DNA from: G965205725 sp965205725
Lineage (GTDB): Bacteria > Pseudomonadota > Gammaproteobacteria > Pseudomonadales > Halieaceae
Assembly: GCA_965205725.1 (NCBI GenBank)
Contig: OZ242189.1
Coordinates: forward strand, 2,604,001-2,668,000
Direction of reading: 5' to 3'
DNA length: 64,000 bases
Below the pieces are notes generated by a model, which was given only the letters and a program-made list of their open reading frames with translations, did not search any database and was not told where the DNA came from. Each line of letters starts with the position of its first letter. The first letter of the stretch is position 1. Made by a program: the position numbers and the translations under genes. This document shows, one piece after another, positions 1 through 8,981 of the stretch.

Positions 1-7
1 TGCGGCT

Positions 8-1948
8 ATGTTAAAAGAAATTCCACTCACCAGGCCTACAACGCCCTTGCTTGACACTATTGCGGCGCCCGCAGATATGCGCATGTTTGAGCCAGAAGCG
101 TTGGTTGCCCTGGCTGAAGAGCTGCGCGCCTATTTGTTGTGGTCGGTTGGGCAGACTGGCGGCCACTTCGGTGCTGGTTTGGGCGTGGTGGAGTTGACCC
201 TGGCTCTGCATTATCTGTTCGATACTCCCAATGACCGTCTGGTTTGGGATGTGGGTCATCAAACCTACCCCCACAAAATGCTTACCGGTCGCCGTGGGCA
301 AATGGGCTCCATGCGCCAGGCGAATGGTTTGTCGGGCTTTCCCAAACGCGCTGAAAGCGACTTTGATACCTTCGGGGCAGGGCACTCGTCCACCTCTATT
401 TCCGCTGCGGTGGGCATGGCCATTGCCGCTGCTAATGCCAGTGATCGAAAGAAAATTGTTGCCGTTATTGGCGACGGTGCCATGACTGGGGGCATGGCCT
501 TTGAGGCCATGGCCCATGCGGGACATGTGCGGCCCAATATGTTGCTGGTGCTCAACGACAACCAGATGAGTATTGGTCATAACGTAGGTGGTTTAGGCAC
601 TTATTTTGCCAAAATCTGGGCGTCTAAAACCTATATTTCAATTCGCCAGGGTTCGAAAAAGATCCTGGAGAAGATTCCACCCGCTTGGGATTTGGCCAAG
701 CGCACCGAAGAACATATGAAAGGCATGGTGGCGCCGGGCACTTTGTTTGAAGAATTAGGTTGGCATTATATCGGCCCTATTGACGGGCATGATTTACCGA
801 CACTCCTGCAAACCATCGAGAATATGAAGGAACTGGAAGGGCCACAGATTCTTCATATCCGCACCATGAAAGGCAAGGGTTTTTTGCCCGCGGAGGAAGA
901 CCCCGTGGGCTATCACGCGCTCACCAAGATTGATCCCAAGCCTAAAGTTTCTCCGCAGAATGCTGCTGTTCCTGTTGCGCCTCGCAAGCAAAAGTATCAG
1001 GCGGTGTTTGGCCGCTGGCTATGCGATATGGCGCTGATTGATGATCGTTTGATTGGGGTCACGCCAGCCATGTGCGAAGGTTCGGGCATGGTGGAATTTG
1101 CCGAGCGTTTTCCTGAGCGCTTTCACGATGTAGCCATTGCCGAGCAGCACTCGGTGACGCTGGCCGCGGGTATGGCCTGCGAGGGTGCCAAGCCTGTATT
1201 GGCTATTTATTCTACCTTCTTGCAGCGTGGATATGATCAGTTGATTCACGACGTTGCCTTACAGAACCTGGATGTTACTTTTGCTCTGGACCGGGCGGGC
1301 CTGGTGGGTGAAGACGGCCCCACCCATGCGGGCGCTTTTGACCATAGCTATTTGCGCTGTATCCCCAATATGCTTGTGGCGTCGCCCTCCGACGAAAATG
1401 AATGTCGGCAGTTGCTATATACCGCCTATCAGTATGCAGGCCCGGCAGCGGTGCGTTACCCGCGAGGCACTGGCACCGGGGTGAAAATCAATAGAGAAAT
1501 GATGGGCCTGACCATTGGTGAATCACTTACGGTTCGAGAGGGGGCTGGCTCCGTGGCCATTTTGAGCTTCGGTGTACTGCTTCCGGCAGCTATACATGCG
1601 GCAGCAAAGCTCGACGCCACTGTGGTGGACATGCGTTGGGTAAAACCCCTGGATGAAGTACGCATTTTGGCATTGGCCAAAGATAAAGACCTGATTGTCA
1701 CCCTGGAAGATAATGCGATTGGCGGTGGCGCTGGTGCGGGGGTGAACGAGCTTTTGCATCAATCAGCGCAAAAGGTATCGGTCCTTAATCTGGGCTTGCC
1801 CGATGCATTCATCGATCATGGCAAGCGCGAACAGCAACTGGCCTGGGTTGGGCTTGATGCCGACGGCGTGCTGGCCTCAATTCAGAAGCACCTTAGCAGG
1901 CTCAATGCGGGCAAGCCGCCCCTGGAAGTGACCGGAAGTTCTCAATAG
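8..1948 (+). CDS. dxs: 1-deoxy-D-xylulose-5-phosphate synthase
   Basis: Cytosolic TPP-dependent enzyme that condenses pyruvate and glyceraldehyde-3-phosphate in the first step of the MEP isoprenoid pathway. The 646 residues match the family length (E. coli about 620). Seen: the TPP/Mg motif starting GDGAMTGG at residue 155 followed by LNDNQMSIG, the transketolase pyrimidine-domain AEQH motif with the catalytic Glu near 379, the DRAGLVGEDGPTH segment, and a C-terminal transketolase domain. The ATG at 8 is the only start visible; the ribosome-binding site lies beyond the window edge. The last 7 bases overlap the convergent amidase gene. In many gammaproteobacteria dxs follows xseB-ispA, but here it precedes them with two minus-strand genes between. 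Confidence 0.97.
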   Translation: MLKEIPLTRPTTPLLDTIAAPADMRMFEPEALVALAEELRAYLLWSVGQTGGHFGAGLGVVELTLALHYLFDTPNDRLVWDVGHQTYPHKMLTGRRGQMGSMRQANGLSGFPKRAESDFDTFGAGHSSTSISAAVGMAIAAANASDRKKIVAVIGDGAMTGGMAFEAMAHAGHVRPNMLLVLNDNQMSIGHNVGGLGTYFAKIWASKTYISIRQGSKKILEKIPPAWDLAKRTEEHMKGMVAPGTLFEELGWHYIGPIDGHDLPTLLQTIENMKELEGPQILHIRTMKGKGFLPAEEDPVGYHALTKIDPKPKVSPQNAAVPVAPRKQKYQAVFGRWLCDMALIDDRLIGVTPAMCEGSGMVEFAERFPERFHDVAIAEQHSVTLAAGMACEGAKPVLAIYSTFLQRGYDQLIHDVALQNLDVTFALDRAGLVGEDGPTHAGAFDHSYLRCIPNMLVASPSDENECRQLLYTAYQYAGPAAVRYPRGTGTGVKINREMMGLTIGESLTVREGAGSVAILSFGVLLPAAIHAAAKLDATVVDMRWVKPLDEVRILALAKDKDLIVTLEDNAIGGGAGAGVNELLHQSAQKVSVLNLGLPDAFIDHGKREQQLAWVGLDADGVLASIQKHLSRLNAGKPPLEVTGSSQ

Positions 1949-3396
1949 CCCTCTGGCGCCTCAAATCCTCTAAATGCCTTCTCTAGTATTTTTGCCACGG
2001 CCAGCGTGGTTCTGTCATCAAGATAATTGCCGGCGATTTGCATGCCAATGGGTAAACCGTCGCGGGATGTTCCCACTGGCACAGCTGTGGCAGGCAGGTA
2101 GGCGTTCAGCGTTAAGCCCGCCCAGAACACAATGTCGAAGTAGGGGCGCTCCTCACCGTTACACATTAACGTGCGTTCATCCTGGTTGGGGTGGTGATCG
2201 TGTGGAAAGGCCGGCACGAAGGCGCAGGGGCATAGCAGTACATCGTAGTCGTCAAAGAACTCGGCCCAGGTTTTACGGAACTGTTCTCGACGCTCATGCT
2301 CTCGACTCCAACCCCGGTACGGCCCTGCGATAGCACGCGCCATAACCGCTCTGTCGCTGGCGTCTTCGGGTGTCAGAGTCTGCAAGGCCTCAGTCATTGA
2401 CTCGAAGATGGCTTGCGGCATTGACCCGCCCATGGCGGAGCCTAATAGAAACCGATAGTTACGCTCGTACTTTTTTACATCAAAATCTGGCCGTGCCGTT
2501 CGATTGACAGTGGCTCCCAGAGCTTCCAGGCAGTCGGCGGCTGACTCAATGGCGGCTTTAATATCGGCATCTACCGGGCATAGCTCGTCATCCGACCATA
2601 CCGCTACTCTCAGTTTTTTGGGGTTCATGGTTCGAGCAGGCGGTAGCTGAATCGAATAGGCCGGGCCCATTTCCGGCAATGGGCCCACGAGGATATCCAG
2701 GGCCTTTTCCAAATCATCCGGACAGGTGCCAATGGGCCCAACTACCGACAAGTCGGTTTCGGTGAGCGTGTGTTCGTGGGGGGGCAGGTGGCCGCGTTGC
2801 GGTACCAGGTTGTAGCTGGGTTTGTGACCGTATACGCCGTTGAAATGACTGGGAGTGCGAATAGAGCCGCCGATGTCCGAGCCGATTTCAATGGGTGTCA
2901 GGCCTGCGGCCACAGATGCAGCCGCGCCTCCGGATGAACCACCGCAGGTATGTTCTACCTTCCAGGGATTGTTGGTGGTGCCATACACATCGTTGTAGCT
3001 CTGGAGGTCGGCACTCATAAAGGGCACGTTAGTTTTACCGAATACGATGGCACCTGCGTCCAGATAGCGCTGTACGGCTACAGCATTTGCCTTGGGAATA
3101 TGGTCTTTATGTGCTGGGTCGCCGCCTGCGGTCACCAGGCCTTCAACACGCAGGGCGTCCTTGATAGTGCATGGCACGCCATGCAGAGGCCCCCAGTCGT
3201 CGCCACTCGCCGCCGCCTTGTCGGCGTCTGCCGCTCGCGCTCGCGCCCGTTCATAGTCAAAGGCAACCACCGCGTTTAGTTTTGAGTTGTGTTGTTCAAC
3301 TCGGGCAATAAAAAACTCAAGTACTTCAACCGATTTGATGCGCTGCGCTTTTATATCGTCAGCAATGACAAAGGCGCTTTTATAGAGCAGTTTCAT
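1942..3396 (-). CDS. amidase signature family hydrolase
   Basis: A 484-residue Ser-cisSer-Lys amidase that hydrolyses a carboxamide; the substrate is not predictable. The catalytic set is visible: Lys79 in CTIKDAL, cis-Ser around 154 in CGGSSGG, and the nucleophile Ser178 in GSDIGGSIRTP. There is no signal peptide, so it is probably cytosolic. GatA is unlikely because no gatB or gatC is nearby and the C-terminal half resembles stand-alone amidases. It lies 15 bases downstream of galE on the same strand and may be read through from it; its 3' end overlaps dxs. Confidence 0.9.
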   Translation of the reverse strand: MKLLYKSAFVIADDIKAQRIKSVEVLEFFIARVEQHNSKLNAVVAFDYERARARAADADKAAASGDDWGPLHGVPCTIKDALRVEGLVTAGGDPAHKDHIPKANAVAVQRYLDAGAIVFGKTNVPFMSADLQSYNDVYGTTNNPWKVEHTCGGSSGGAAASVAAGLTPIEIGSDIGGSIRTPSHFNGVYGHKPSYNLVPQRGHLPPHEHTLTETDLSVVGPIGTCPDDLEKALDILVGPLPEMGPAYSIQLPPARTMNPKKLRVAVWSDDELCPVDADIKAAIESAADCLEALGATVNRTARPDFDVKKYERNYRFLLGSAMGGSMPQAIFESMTEALQTLTPEDASDRAVMARAIAGPYRGWSREHERREQFRKTWAEFFDDYDVLLCPCAFVPAFPHDHHPNQDERTLMCNGEERPYFDIVFWAGLTLNAYLPATAVPVGTSRDGLPIGMQIAGNYLDDRTTLAVAKILEKAFRGFEAPEGY

Positions 3397-3411
3397 AGTG
3401 GCTTCCTGTAA

Positions 3412-4428
3412 TTAATGTGAGTAGCCGTTGGGGTTCATTTCCTGCCAACGCCAAGTGTCATTGGCCATTGCTTCTATGTCTAGCCTGGCCTCCCAATCGA
3501 GTAGCTTTTTAGCAAGCCCGGGGTCGGCAAAATAGATGGCGATATCGCCCTCGCGGCGGCCCTTTATTTCATAGGGAATATCGCGTCCCACGGCTTTCTC
3601 GAATGCAGCGCGAACGTCCATGACAGAGTAGGGCCGTCCCGTGCCCAGGTTTACAACCAGCTCACCCGGTTCATCTGTCAGTTTTTCCAGTGCTTTTACA
3701 TGTCCTTTGGCCAGGTCCACAACGTGGATGTAGTCGCGCACACCCGTGCCGTCGTGGGTCGGCCAGTCGTCACCCCATACCTGGAGCATCTCGCGTTTGC
3801 CGATAGCCACCTGGGTGATGTAGGGAGTGAGATTGTTCGGTATTCCGCTGGGGTCTTCACCAATTAAGCCACTTTCATGGGCACCCACAGGATTAAAGTA
3901 TCTGAGACTGATGGCACTCCAACTTGCATCGGATTCGCACAAGGTATGTAGATGCTCTTCGACTGCGAGCTTGGTTTCGCCGTAAGGTTGGGCGGGGCTG
4001 GTTGGTGCGTTTTCGGCGATGGGCTTGTTGCTGGGAAAACCATATACAGAAGCGGTTGAGCTAAATACCAGCTTTTTGCAGTTGTGCTCAGACATCACCT
4101 CACACAACACTGCGGTGCCTTTTACATTGTTGTCGAAATATCGCTCGGGAAACTCTACGCTCTCGCCAACGGCTTTCAAACCCGCAAAATGAATAACTGC
4201 GTCGATACCGTGTGCGCTGAACACCTGCTTGAGTCCTTCGGCATGGCGCACATCCACTTGATAGAAAACCACGGGCTTGCAGGTAATCACCTCCACTCTG
4301 TTCAGCGACTCGTGGCTGGCGTTGCACAAATTATCCACAACCACCACATCGTAACCCGCTTCGAGCAACTCAACACAGGTGTGCGAGCCGATGTAACCCG
4401 CGCCGCCAGTAACCAAAATGGTTTTCAA
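3412..4428 (-). CDS. galE: UDP-glucose 4-epimerase
   Basis: NAD-dependent epimerase of the extended SDR family that interconverts UDP-glucose and UDP-galactose for Leloir metabolism and envelope polysaccharides. The 338 residues match E. coli GalE. Seen: the Rossmann motif TGGAGYIGS at residues 7-15, SSTASVYG around 123-130 with the catalytic Ser/Thr, and the YxxxK pair Tyr149/Lys153 in YGETK. The N-terminal half binds NAD and the C-terminal half binds the nucleotide sugar. It starts divergently from xseB, leaving 42 bp for both promoters. Confidence 0.96.
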   Translation of the reverse strand: MKTILVTGGAGYIGSHTCVELLEAGYDVVVVDNLCNASHESLNRVEVITCKPVVFYQVDVRHAEGLKQVFSAHGIDAVIHFAGLKAVGESVEFPERYFDNNVKGTAVLCEVMSEHNCKKLVFSSTASVYGFPSNKPIAENAPTSPAQPYGETKLAVEEHLHTLCESDASWSAISLRYFNPVGAHESGLIGEDPSGIPNNLTPYITQVAIGKREMLQVWGDDWPTHDGTGVRDYIHVVDLAKGHVKALEKLTDEPGELVVNLGTGRPYSVMDVRAAFEKAVGRDIPYEIKGRREGDIAIYFADPGLAKKLLDWEARLDIEAMANDTWRWQEMNPNGYSH

Positions 4429-4470
4429 CTGCTACAATTCCTCTTCGTTGTGTTGCGTGAGTGTACCCTA

Positions 4471-4722
4471 ATGGCCACAGGCAAAAAAATTGATTTTGAG
4501 GCGTCACTGGCTCAGTTGGAAGAGTTGGTCGAGCAATTGGAAGACGGTGACTTAAGTCTCGAAAAATCAATGGCCGCGTTTGAAAAAGGTATGAAGCTGA
4601 CCCAGGAGTGTCAGCGAGCCTTGCAAGAGGCGGAGCAAAGAGTACAGCTACTGATCGATAAAAATGGCGAGACAGTTGCCGAACCATTTGAGTCCTCTAG
4701 CGAAAATACTGAGGGCGCGTGA
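4471..4722 (+). CDS. xseB: exodeoxyribonuclease VII small subunit
   Basis: Small subunit of exonuclease VII, which degrades single-stranded DNA with XseA. The 83-residue helical protein has the family pattern DFEASLAQLEELVEQLE near the N-terminus, then GDLSLEKSMAAFEKG and a heptad-rich second helix. A longer in-frame reading starts upstream, but homologous sequence begins just after the ATG at 4471, so that start is chosen. The stop codon overlaps the GTG start of ispA in a GTGA junction, the usual gammaproteobacterial pairing, implying coupled translation. Confidence 0.95.
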   Translation: MATGKKIDFEASLAQLEELVEQLEDGDLSLEKSMAAFEKGMKLTQECQRALQEAEQRVQLLIDKNGETVAEPFESSSENTEGA

Positions 4723-5642
4723 CCACTGCTGAATTAAAAGCCCGCCTGGAAACATTACAGGCTCGCGCTAACCTGGCGCTGGAATCAGCGCTGGGCGATA
4801 TTGCCAGTGAATTTAATGACGATGCAGCCAGCTATTTACAGCGCTTGTTTGAGGCCAGCCGTTACGCGCTGAATGGCGGCGGCAAGCGTATCCGCCCCGC
4901 ATTGGTCTATGCAGCGGCTGAGGCAATTAGTGATCAATCTATAAGCAGTGCCGCCCTGGATACAGTGGGCTGCGCAGTTGAGTTGATCCATGCCTACTCA
5001 TTGGTGCACGACGACCTGCCAGCCATGGATGATGATGATTTGCGCCGTGGGCAGCCGACCACACATATAGCTTACGATGAAGCCACAGCCATTTTGGTCG
5101 GCGATGCGCTGCAAGCCAGGGCCTTTGAAATACTGAGCGAGGCAGATGGTGTCGACGATGCCAGCCGGTTGCGGCTGATCAAAATTCTTGCGGCTGCCAG
5201 TGGGGGCCGCGGCATGGTGGGCGGTCAGGCCATTGATGTTGCTGCGACAGATACAACAATTGATTTAATCCATTTGCAGGCCATGTATGCCCTGAAAACC
5301 GGCGCGCTGATTCGCGCCAGCGTGTCTATGGGTGCGGTTGTTGCGGGAGCAAGCGAAGCACAAATTCAGAGCCTGGGAAGCTACGCTCAAGCGGTAGGGC
5401 TGGCCTTCCAGGTTTGCGATGACATTCTGGATGCCACCAGTGACACCTCTAGCCTTGGCAAAGTTGCGCAAGCCGATGAGGCGTTGAACAAGCCGACCTA
5501 TGTCAGACTGCTGGGCCTGGAAGGTGCGCGGGCAACAGCAGTAGAACTGTTACGGCAGGCAGAGTCAGCACTACTGCCGCTGCCGCTGGACACATCTATA
5601 TTGGCCGCTCTGGCCCGATTCATTGTCTCCCGAGAGCACTAA
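4719..5642 (+). CDS. ispA: farnesyl diphosphate synthase (polyprenyl synthetase)
   Basis: Builds geranyl and farnesyl diphosphate from IPP and DMAPP, feeding undecaprenyl phosphate and quinone side chains. 307 residues, close to E. coli IspA. Seen: GGGKRIRPAL near residue 53, the first aspartate-rich motif HDDLPAMDDDD around 98-108 with the DDx4D spacing of bacterial enzymes, and the second motif CDDILD around 232. It starts at GTG 4719, overlapping the xseB stop by four bases. Dxs, an upstream enzyme of the same pathway, lies 2.8 kb to the left. Confidence 0.95.
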   Translation: MTTAELKARLETLQARANLALESALGDIASEFNDDAASYLQRLFEASRYALNGGGKRIRPALVYAAAEAISDQSISSAALDTVGCAVELIHAYSLVHDDLPAMDDDDLRRGQPTTHIAYDEATAILVGDALQARAFEILSEADGVDDASRLRLIKILAAASGGRGMVGGQAIDVAATDTTIDLIHLQAMYALKTGALIRASVSMGAVVAGASEAQIQSLGSYAQAVGLAFQVCDDILDATSDTSSLGKVAQADEALNKPTYVRLLGLEGARATAVELLRQAESALLPLPLDTSILAALARFIVSREH

Positions 5643-5808
5643 AGCTCTTTTTGGGTAGGTAGCCTCCACTAACATTTTACTGTGTGAACCATTGCACAGT
5701 CGAAAAACCATGCGCTGCGGGGCTTGTCAGAAATAATGTTGGCCCCGCACTATCTATTGGCTTGCCCAGGGGTTGCATAGGAGTGCGGTTGAGATGGGGT
5801 TAAACCCA
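5643..5808. other. intergenic stretch, nothing recognised
   Basis: I see no coding potential, clear terminator or repeat between the ispA stop and the SDR remnant. It is probably decayed sequence related to that remnant. Confidence 0.4.
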
Positions 5809-5973
5809 TCAGTCCTGTTTTTGTGCTGCCGTATCCCGGCGCAATTTCAATGCCGAAATAACGCCGGTACCGGCCTCTGAGTAAGCCTGGGCGATGACTT
5901 CGCCAATGCGGGTGCTGCCGCTGGTGACCAGCACTTTTGCGCCGCTGTAGTCGAAGGAAAGGTGGGCAAACAT
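5809..5973 (-). pseudogene. 5' remnant of a short-chain dehydrogenase gene
   Basis: Reading the minus strand from the ATG at 5973 gives 54 codons with the N-terminal Rossmann pattern of an SDR: FDYSGAKVLVT, then SGSTRIGEVIAQAYSEAG, i.e. the TGxxxGIG coenzyme loop with substitutions. The frame then leaves the family pattern and stops at 5809. SDR proteins are usually about 250 residues, so the rest is deleted. This is a remnant, not a functional gene. Its parent may have belonged with the neighbouring NTF2-like gene, but that is a guess. Confidence 0.75.
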
Positions 5974-6164
5974 GGTTAATCTCGCAGTTGCGGATTTTCG
6001 TATTTAATACACATTCCTTAAACTAACAACCGCCTGCTGTCCTGAGGTTTATGGTACAGCCTGGACAGGTATTTGATCTGCAAGGCAAGTCAGTCAATAG
6101 CACACCCTTTACTCTGAAGAGAACCGCAACAGTGAGAGACTCACTAATAACTTTTAAATAGATA

Positions 6165-6340
6165 AAGACCTTTGCACGAAAGCCATTTGACCTGCCTGCG
6201 GTCGTTGTCTAAAAGCGTCGCCTAAAAGCGCCTACGGTTGGTAAAATCGTACTCAACCGGTCATTGATACGCATAAACTCCCTTATTGCGTGGGTTTTTG
6301 CCTGGCCTGAAAGCGACATCATCTTCCGTGCAAAGGTCTC
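6165..6340. mobile_element. MITE-like element, copy 1 (with internal extra sequence)
   Basis: Non-coding inverted-repeat element whose ends match the three other copies in the window. The left end reads aAGACCTTTGCACGAAAG (first base changed from G) and the right end complements it. It is flanked by a perfect 5-bp direct repeat, AGATA, on both sides. At 176 bp it is longer than the 139-bp copies because it carries about 37 extra bases near its middle and is more diverged, so it is probably the oldest insertion. Confidence 0.85.
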
Positions 6341-6356
6341 AGATAAGGTGTTGTGC

Positions 6357-6881
6357 TCATGTGTGCTGCGCCAATTGTGTTTGAAGTTTGATTTTCATCG
6401 GCAGAACCCAGTTTTCCTTGAGCTCCAATGACAGCAGCCCGGCGTCCTCAAGCTCGTCGCACAGCAGCATTTGATGCGCCAGATCGAACATATCAAACTG
6501 GCTTACGATCTTGCTATTGTCGTTAAAGCGAATGAATGAAATGCCCGGAGTATCGTAGTAGCCGCCATCAGCTTTGCGTCCCGGGCCGCGATTGAGCCAA
6601 TGTGTCACCACGCGATTGTCTGTGCCTGCATAGACTCCCTGGTAAGGAAAGGTCCAGCCCTCCCAGCCGCGTTGCATATCGCGCCCGTAGTGGGTGGCCT
6701 TAATCTCGCCGATGCCATCGGCAACCACGCGCATCGTACCGGCATATTCACAGGTGTAGAGGCACTGCCTGTCGTAGAGTTCGTCAACGAAGAATATCCA
6801 CTCGTTGCTTTGTTCGGCTTGGTGGTGGGCGTCAATAAGTCGCTGGGTAGCCGCGTGCAGGTCGGTAGTTGAAAGGCTCAT
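6357..6881 (-). CDS. NTF2-like / SnoaL-fold protein
   Basis: 174 residues with the composition of a small alpha+beta barrel of the SnoaL/NTF2 superfamily: an N-terminal helix, aromatic-rich strands (WIFFVDELYDRQCLYTCEY) and a later FIRFNDNSKIVSQFDMFD segment typical of the last strands. Such proteins act as isomerases or hydrolases, or only bind small molecules; no specific reaction can be assigned. No signal peptide. It is transcribed away from birA, with 52 bp between the starts. The MITE lies 16 bp beyond its stop. Confidence 0.7.
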   Translation of the reverse strand: MSLSTTDLHAATQRLIDAHHQAEQSNEWIFFVDELYDRQCLYTCEYAGTMRVVADGIGEIKATHYGRDMQRGWEGWTFPYQGVYAGTDNRVVTHWLNRGPGRKADGGYYDTPGISFIRFNDNSKIVSQFDMFDLAHQMLLCDELEDAGLLSLELKENWVLPMKIKLQTQLAQHT

Positions 6882-6933
6882 CTTATCTCCGGTTTTGTTA
6901 TGATGCTCAGCTCGATTCTCATGGGAATACTAT

Positions 6934-7908
6934 ATGGCTCGCAGGGAGCTGTTACAACTGCTTGCCGATGGCGAATTTCACTCGGGTCAGGAGTTGGCTC
7001 AGCTTATGGGAGTGAGTCGCAGCGCTGTCCGGGAACAGTTAAATAAGCTAGACGATGTGGGTTTGAGCCTGGAGTCGGTCAAGGGCACCGGGTATCGGCT
7101 GACAGGCGGTATTGAACTGCTTGACGAATCACTACTGCATTCATATTTGGATTCTGAAACCTCGGCGCTTGTCTCGGAATTGTATGTCGCGGATAGTATT
7201 GATTCAACCAATGCAGAGGCGTTGCGTCGTATCGAAGCCGGTTCGATGACCTCTGGTTTTGTCTGCACCGCCGAGCAGCAAACTGCAGGCCGGGGCCGTC
7301 GTGGTCGTCACTGGGTGAGTCCCTATGGCAAGAACATTTATCTTTCCCTGACCTGGGCGTTCGACGCTGGAGCTGGCGCACTGGAGGGCCTGAGTTTGGC
7401 TGTTGCTGTTGCAGCCAGTGCAGCATTGAAATCAACAGGCTTGAAAAATCTAGGCTTAAAGTGGCCGAATGATTTGCTGTTGGACGGCGCAAAACTCGGC
7501 GGCATACTGATAGAGACGGTGGGAGATATCCAGGCTCACTGTGAAGTGGTTGTGGGCATTGGTATCAATGTGAGCATGCCTCAGCGGGTCGCTGAAAGTA
7601 TCGATCAGCCCTGGGCTGATCTTGAGCAGGTTTTACCTGGTATCAGTCGCAACCAACTGCTGGCCAGTTTGATTAACCGTCTATTGCTTTTGTTGTCAGA
7701 ATACGAAGACAAAGGTTTCGCTCCCTGGCGCGACTCCTGGATGGCGTTGGACGCCTATGCAAATACACCTGTGGCGGTAATCAGCGGTAGCCGCACATTG
7801 GCGGGAACGGCGCGCGGTATTGATCAGTCTGGTGCACTGCGTTTAGAAACCGAGTTCGGTATACAGGTGATACAGGGTGGCGAGGTGAGTTTGAGGGCGG
7901 CGTCTTGA
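6934..7908 (+). CDS. birA: biotin--protein ligase / biotin operon repressor
   Basis: Bifunctional BirA (324 residues). It activates biotin as biotinyl-AMP, transfers it to the acetyl-CoA carboxylase carrier subunit, and as a dimer represses biotin genes. Seen: an N-terminal winged helix-turn-helix (residues 1-60, GVSRSAVREQLNKL), the biotinyl-AMP loop GRGRRGRHW at 119-127, the KWPNDLLLDGAKLGG active-site segment at 176-190, and a small C-terminal SH3-like domain. The DNA-binding domain marks it as a regulatory-type ligase. Its stop overlaps the TTG start of coaX, a common pairing in pseudomonads and relatives. Confidence 0.96.
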   Translation: MARRELLQLLADGEFHSGQELAQLMGVSRSAVREQLNKLDDVGLSLESVKGTGYRLTGGIELLDESLLHSYLDSETSALVSELYVADSIDSTNAEALRRIEAGSMTSGFVCTAEQQTAGRGRRGRHWVSPYGKNIYLSLTWAFDAGAGALEGLSLAVAVAASAALKSTGLKNLGLKWPNDLLLDGAKLGGILIETVGDIQAHCEVVVGIGINVSMPQRVAESIDQPWADLEQVLPGISRNQLLASLINRLLLLLSEYEDKGFAPWRDSWMALDAYANTPVAVISGSRTLAGTARGIDQSGALRLETEFGIQVIQGGEVSLRAAS

Positions 7909-8627
7909 TTCTTCTTTTTGACGCGGGTAACACCCTGGTGAAGTGGCGATTGCTGGATGATGATCGGCTCGTCGGAAATGGGGCGCGGCCTCACAGTGAG
8001 CTGGCACAGATTCCCCAGGATGTCGCGTCGATTGGAACGCCGATTCAGGTCTGGGTTGCAAGTGTTGCAGGTGTGGAATTCGAGCAGCAACTAGAGCAAT
8101 TGGTGCAGGCGAGTTGGTCTGTTGCGCCGTGGTTTGCTTGCAGCGAGCATGAAACTCTTGGACTAAAGAATAGTTATAGGGAACCGCAAAGAATGGGTGT
8201 CGACCGGTGGTTGGCGATGCTGTCCGGCTGGTGTGAAATAAAGAGTGCCTTATGTGTGGTGGATGCCGGCAGTGCGTTGACTATCGATTTTGTCAGTGAG
8301 GGTGGGTTGCATGAAGGCGGTTATATTTTACCTGGGCTTGGGCTTATGGAGGCGGCCCTGTTGAAAGACACGGATCGAGTGCGCTTCAACGAGGCGCCGC
8401 GAGCTCAGCTGACACCCGGTACCTCCACAGAAACTGCGGTTTTTAATGGCCTGCTTTTGTCGCAGGTTGGGGCGGTCTGGCTTGCGCTGAGTCGCCACTC
8501 AAAGGGTGTAGTTGTGATATACACCGGCGGGGACGGCGCGCTGTTGCAGCGTGTTGCCGAAAATGAAGGCGAGTATCGGGAAAACATGGTGCTCGATGGC
8601 CTTTTGATTGCAGGGCAGGCCCGGTGA
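7905..8627 (+). CDS. coaX: type III pantothenate kinase
   Basis: Catalyses the first step of coenzyme A synthesis, ATP-dependent phosphorylation of pantothenate. The CoaX class (ASKHA fold) is not inhibited by CoA. The 240 residues match the family. Seen: the phosphate-binding N-terminal LLFDAGNTLVKW, the central GVDRWLAML motif, the VVDAGSALTIDFV motif, and a C-terminal TGGDGALL segment. The TTG start at 7905 overlaps the birA TGA, so expression is probably coupled to birA. Confidence 0.94.
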   Translation: MILLFDAGNTLVKWRLLDDDRLVGNGARPHSELAQIPQDVASIGTPIQVWVASVAGVEFEQQLEQLVQASWSVAPWFACSEHETLGLKNSYREPQRMGVDRWLAMLSGWCEIKSALCVVDAGSALTIDFVSEGGLHEGGYILPGLGLMEAALLKDTDRVRFNEAPRAQLTPGTSTETAVFNGLLLSQVGAVWLALSRHSKGVVVIYTGGDGALLQRVAENEGEYRENMVLDGLLIAGQAR

Positions 8628-8707
8628 GTAATTCGAGATGTTTCCCTACATGGTCTCCAGTCGAATGTTGGTGAGGGATTGCGCTAAAGAAAACTGAACT
8701 CAATGCG

Positions 8708-8736
8708 TTGCACCTCGGTTCGACTTTGACTAGAAT
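8708..8736 (+). promoter_or_regulatory. sigma-70-like promoter for tRNA-Thr
   Basis: A TTGCAC hexamer at 8708-8713 and a TAGAAT hexamer at 8731-8736 are separated by exactly 17 bases. They lie 41 bases before the tRNA 5' end, a sensible distance for a short leader. Called from the sequence match only. Confidence 0.6.
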
Positions 8737-8777
8737 GCGCGCCTTCTCAAGCCTATATATTTTAGCCTGTGCGCTTA

Positions 8778-8853
8778 GCTGGCGTAGCTCAGTTGGTAGA
8801 GCAGCTGATTTGTAATCAGCCGGTCGGGGGTTCGACTCCTCTCGCCAGCTCCA
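8778..8853 (+). tRNA. tRNA-Thr (anticodon TGT)
   Basis: A 76-nt cloverleaf with encoded CCA. Acceptor stem GCTGGCG pairs with CGCCAGC, the D arm holds AGCTCAGTTGGTAGAGC, the anticodon loop TTTGTAA (anticodon TGT) sits in a GCTGA/TCAGC stem, and the T arm contains GGTTCGACTCC. A phage-type integrase remnant begins 128 bases downstream, so the 3' end may once have been a prophage attachment site. Confidence 0.98.
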
Positions 8854-8878
8854 TTTTTCATTTGTGTCCTTACCGGTC

Positions 8879-8951
8879 ACATAGGTAACAGTTTATTCCG
8901 AGGACATAGGTAACAGTTTTGGAGCGAAGGGATTCTCCCTTACAGGCTCCA
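8879..8951. repeat. short direct repeat and hairpin between tRNA and integrase
   Basis: The 16-mer ACATAGGTAACAGTTT occurs at 8879-8894 and again at 8904-8919. It is followed by a hairpin at 8920-8951 (outer arms TGGAGC/GGCTCCA, inner arms AAGGGA/TCCCTT). The repeat may be the scar of an insertion sequence end. The hairpin could terminate the minus-strand integrase transcript, but it lacks a strong T run. Neither role is proven. Confidence 0.5.
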
Positions 8952-8981
8952 CCCTATAGCCCTATGTCAAGGCCTGGATTT

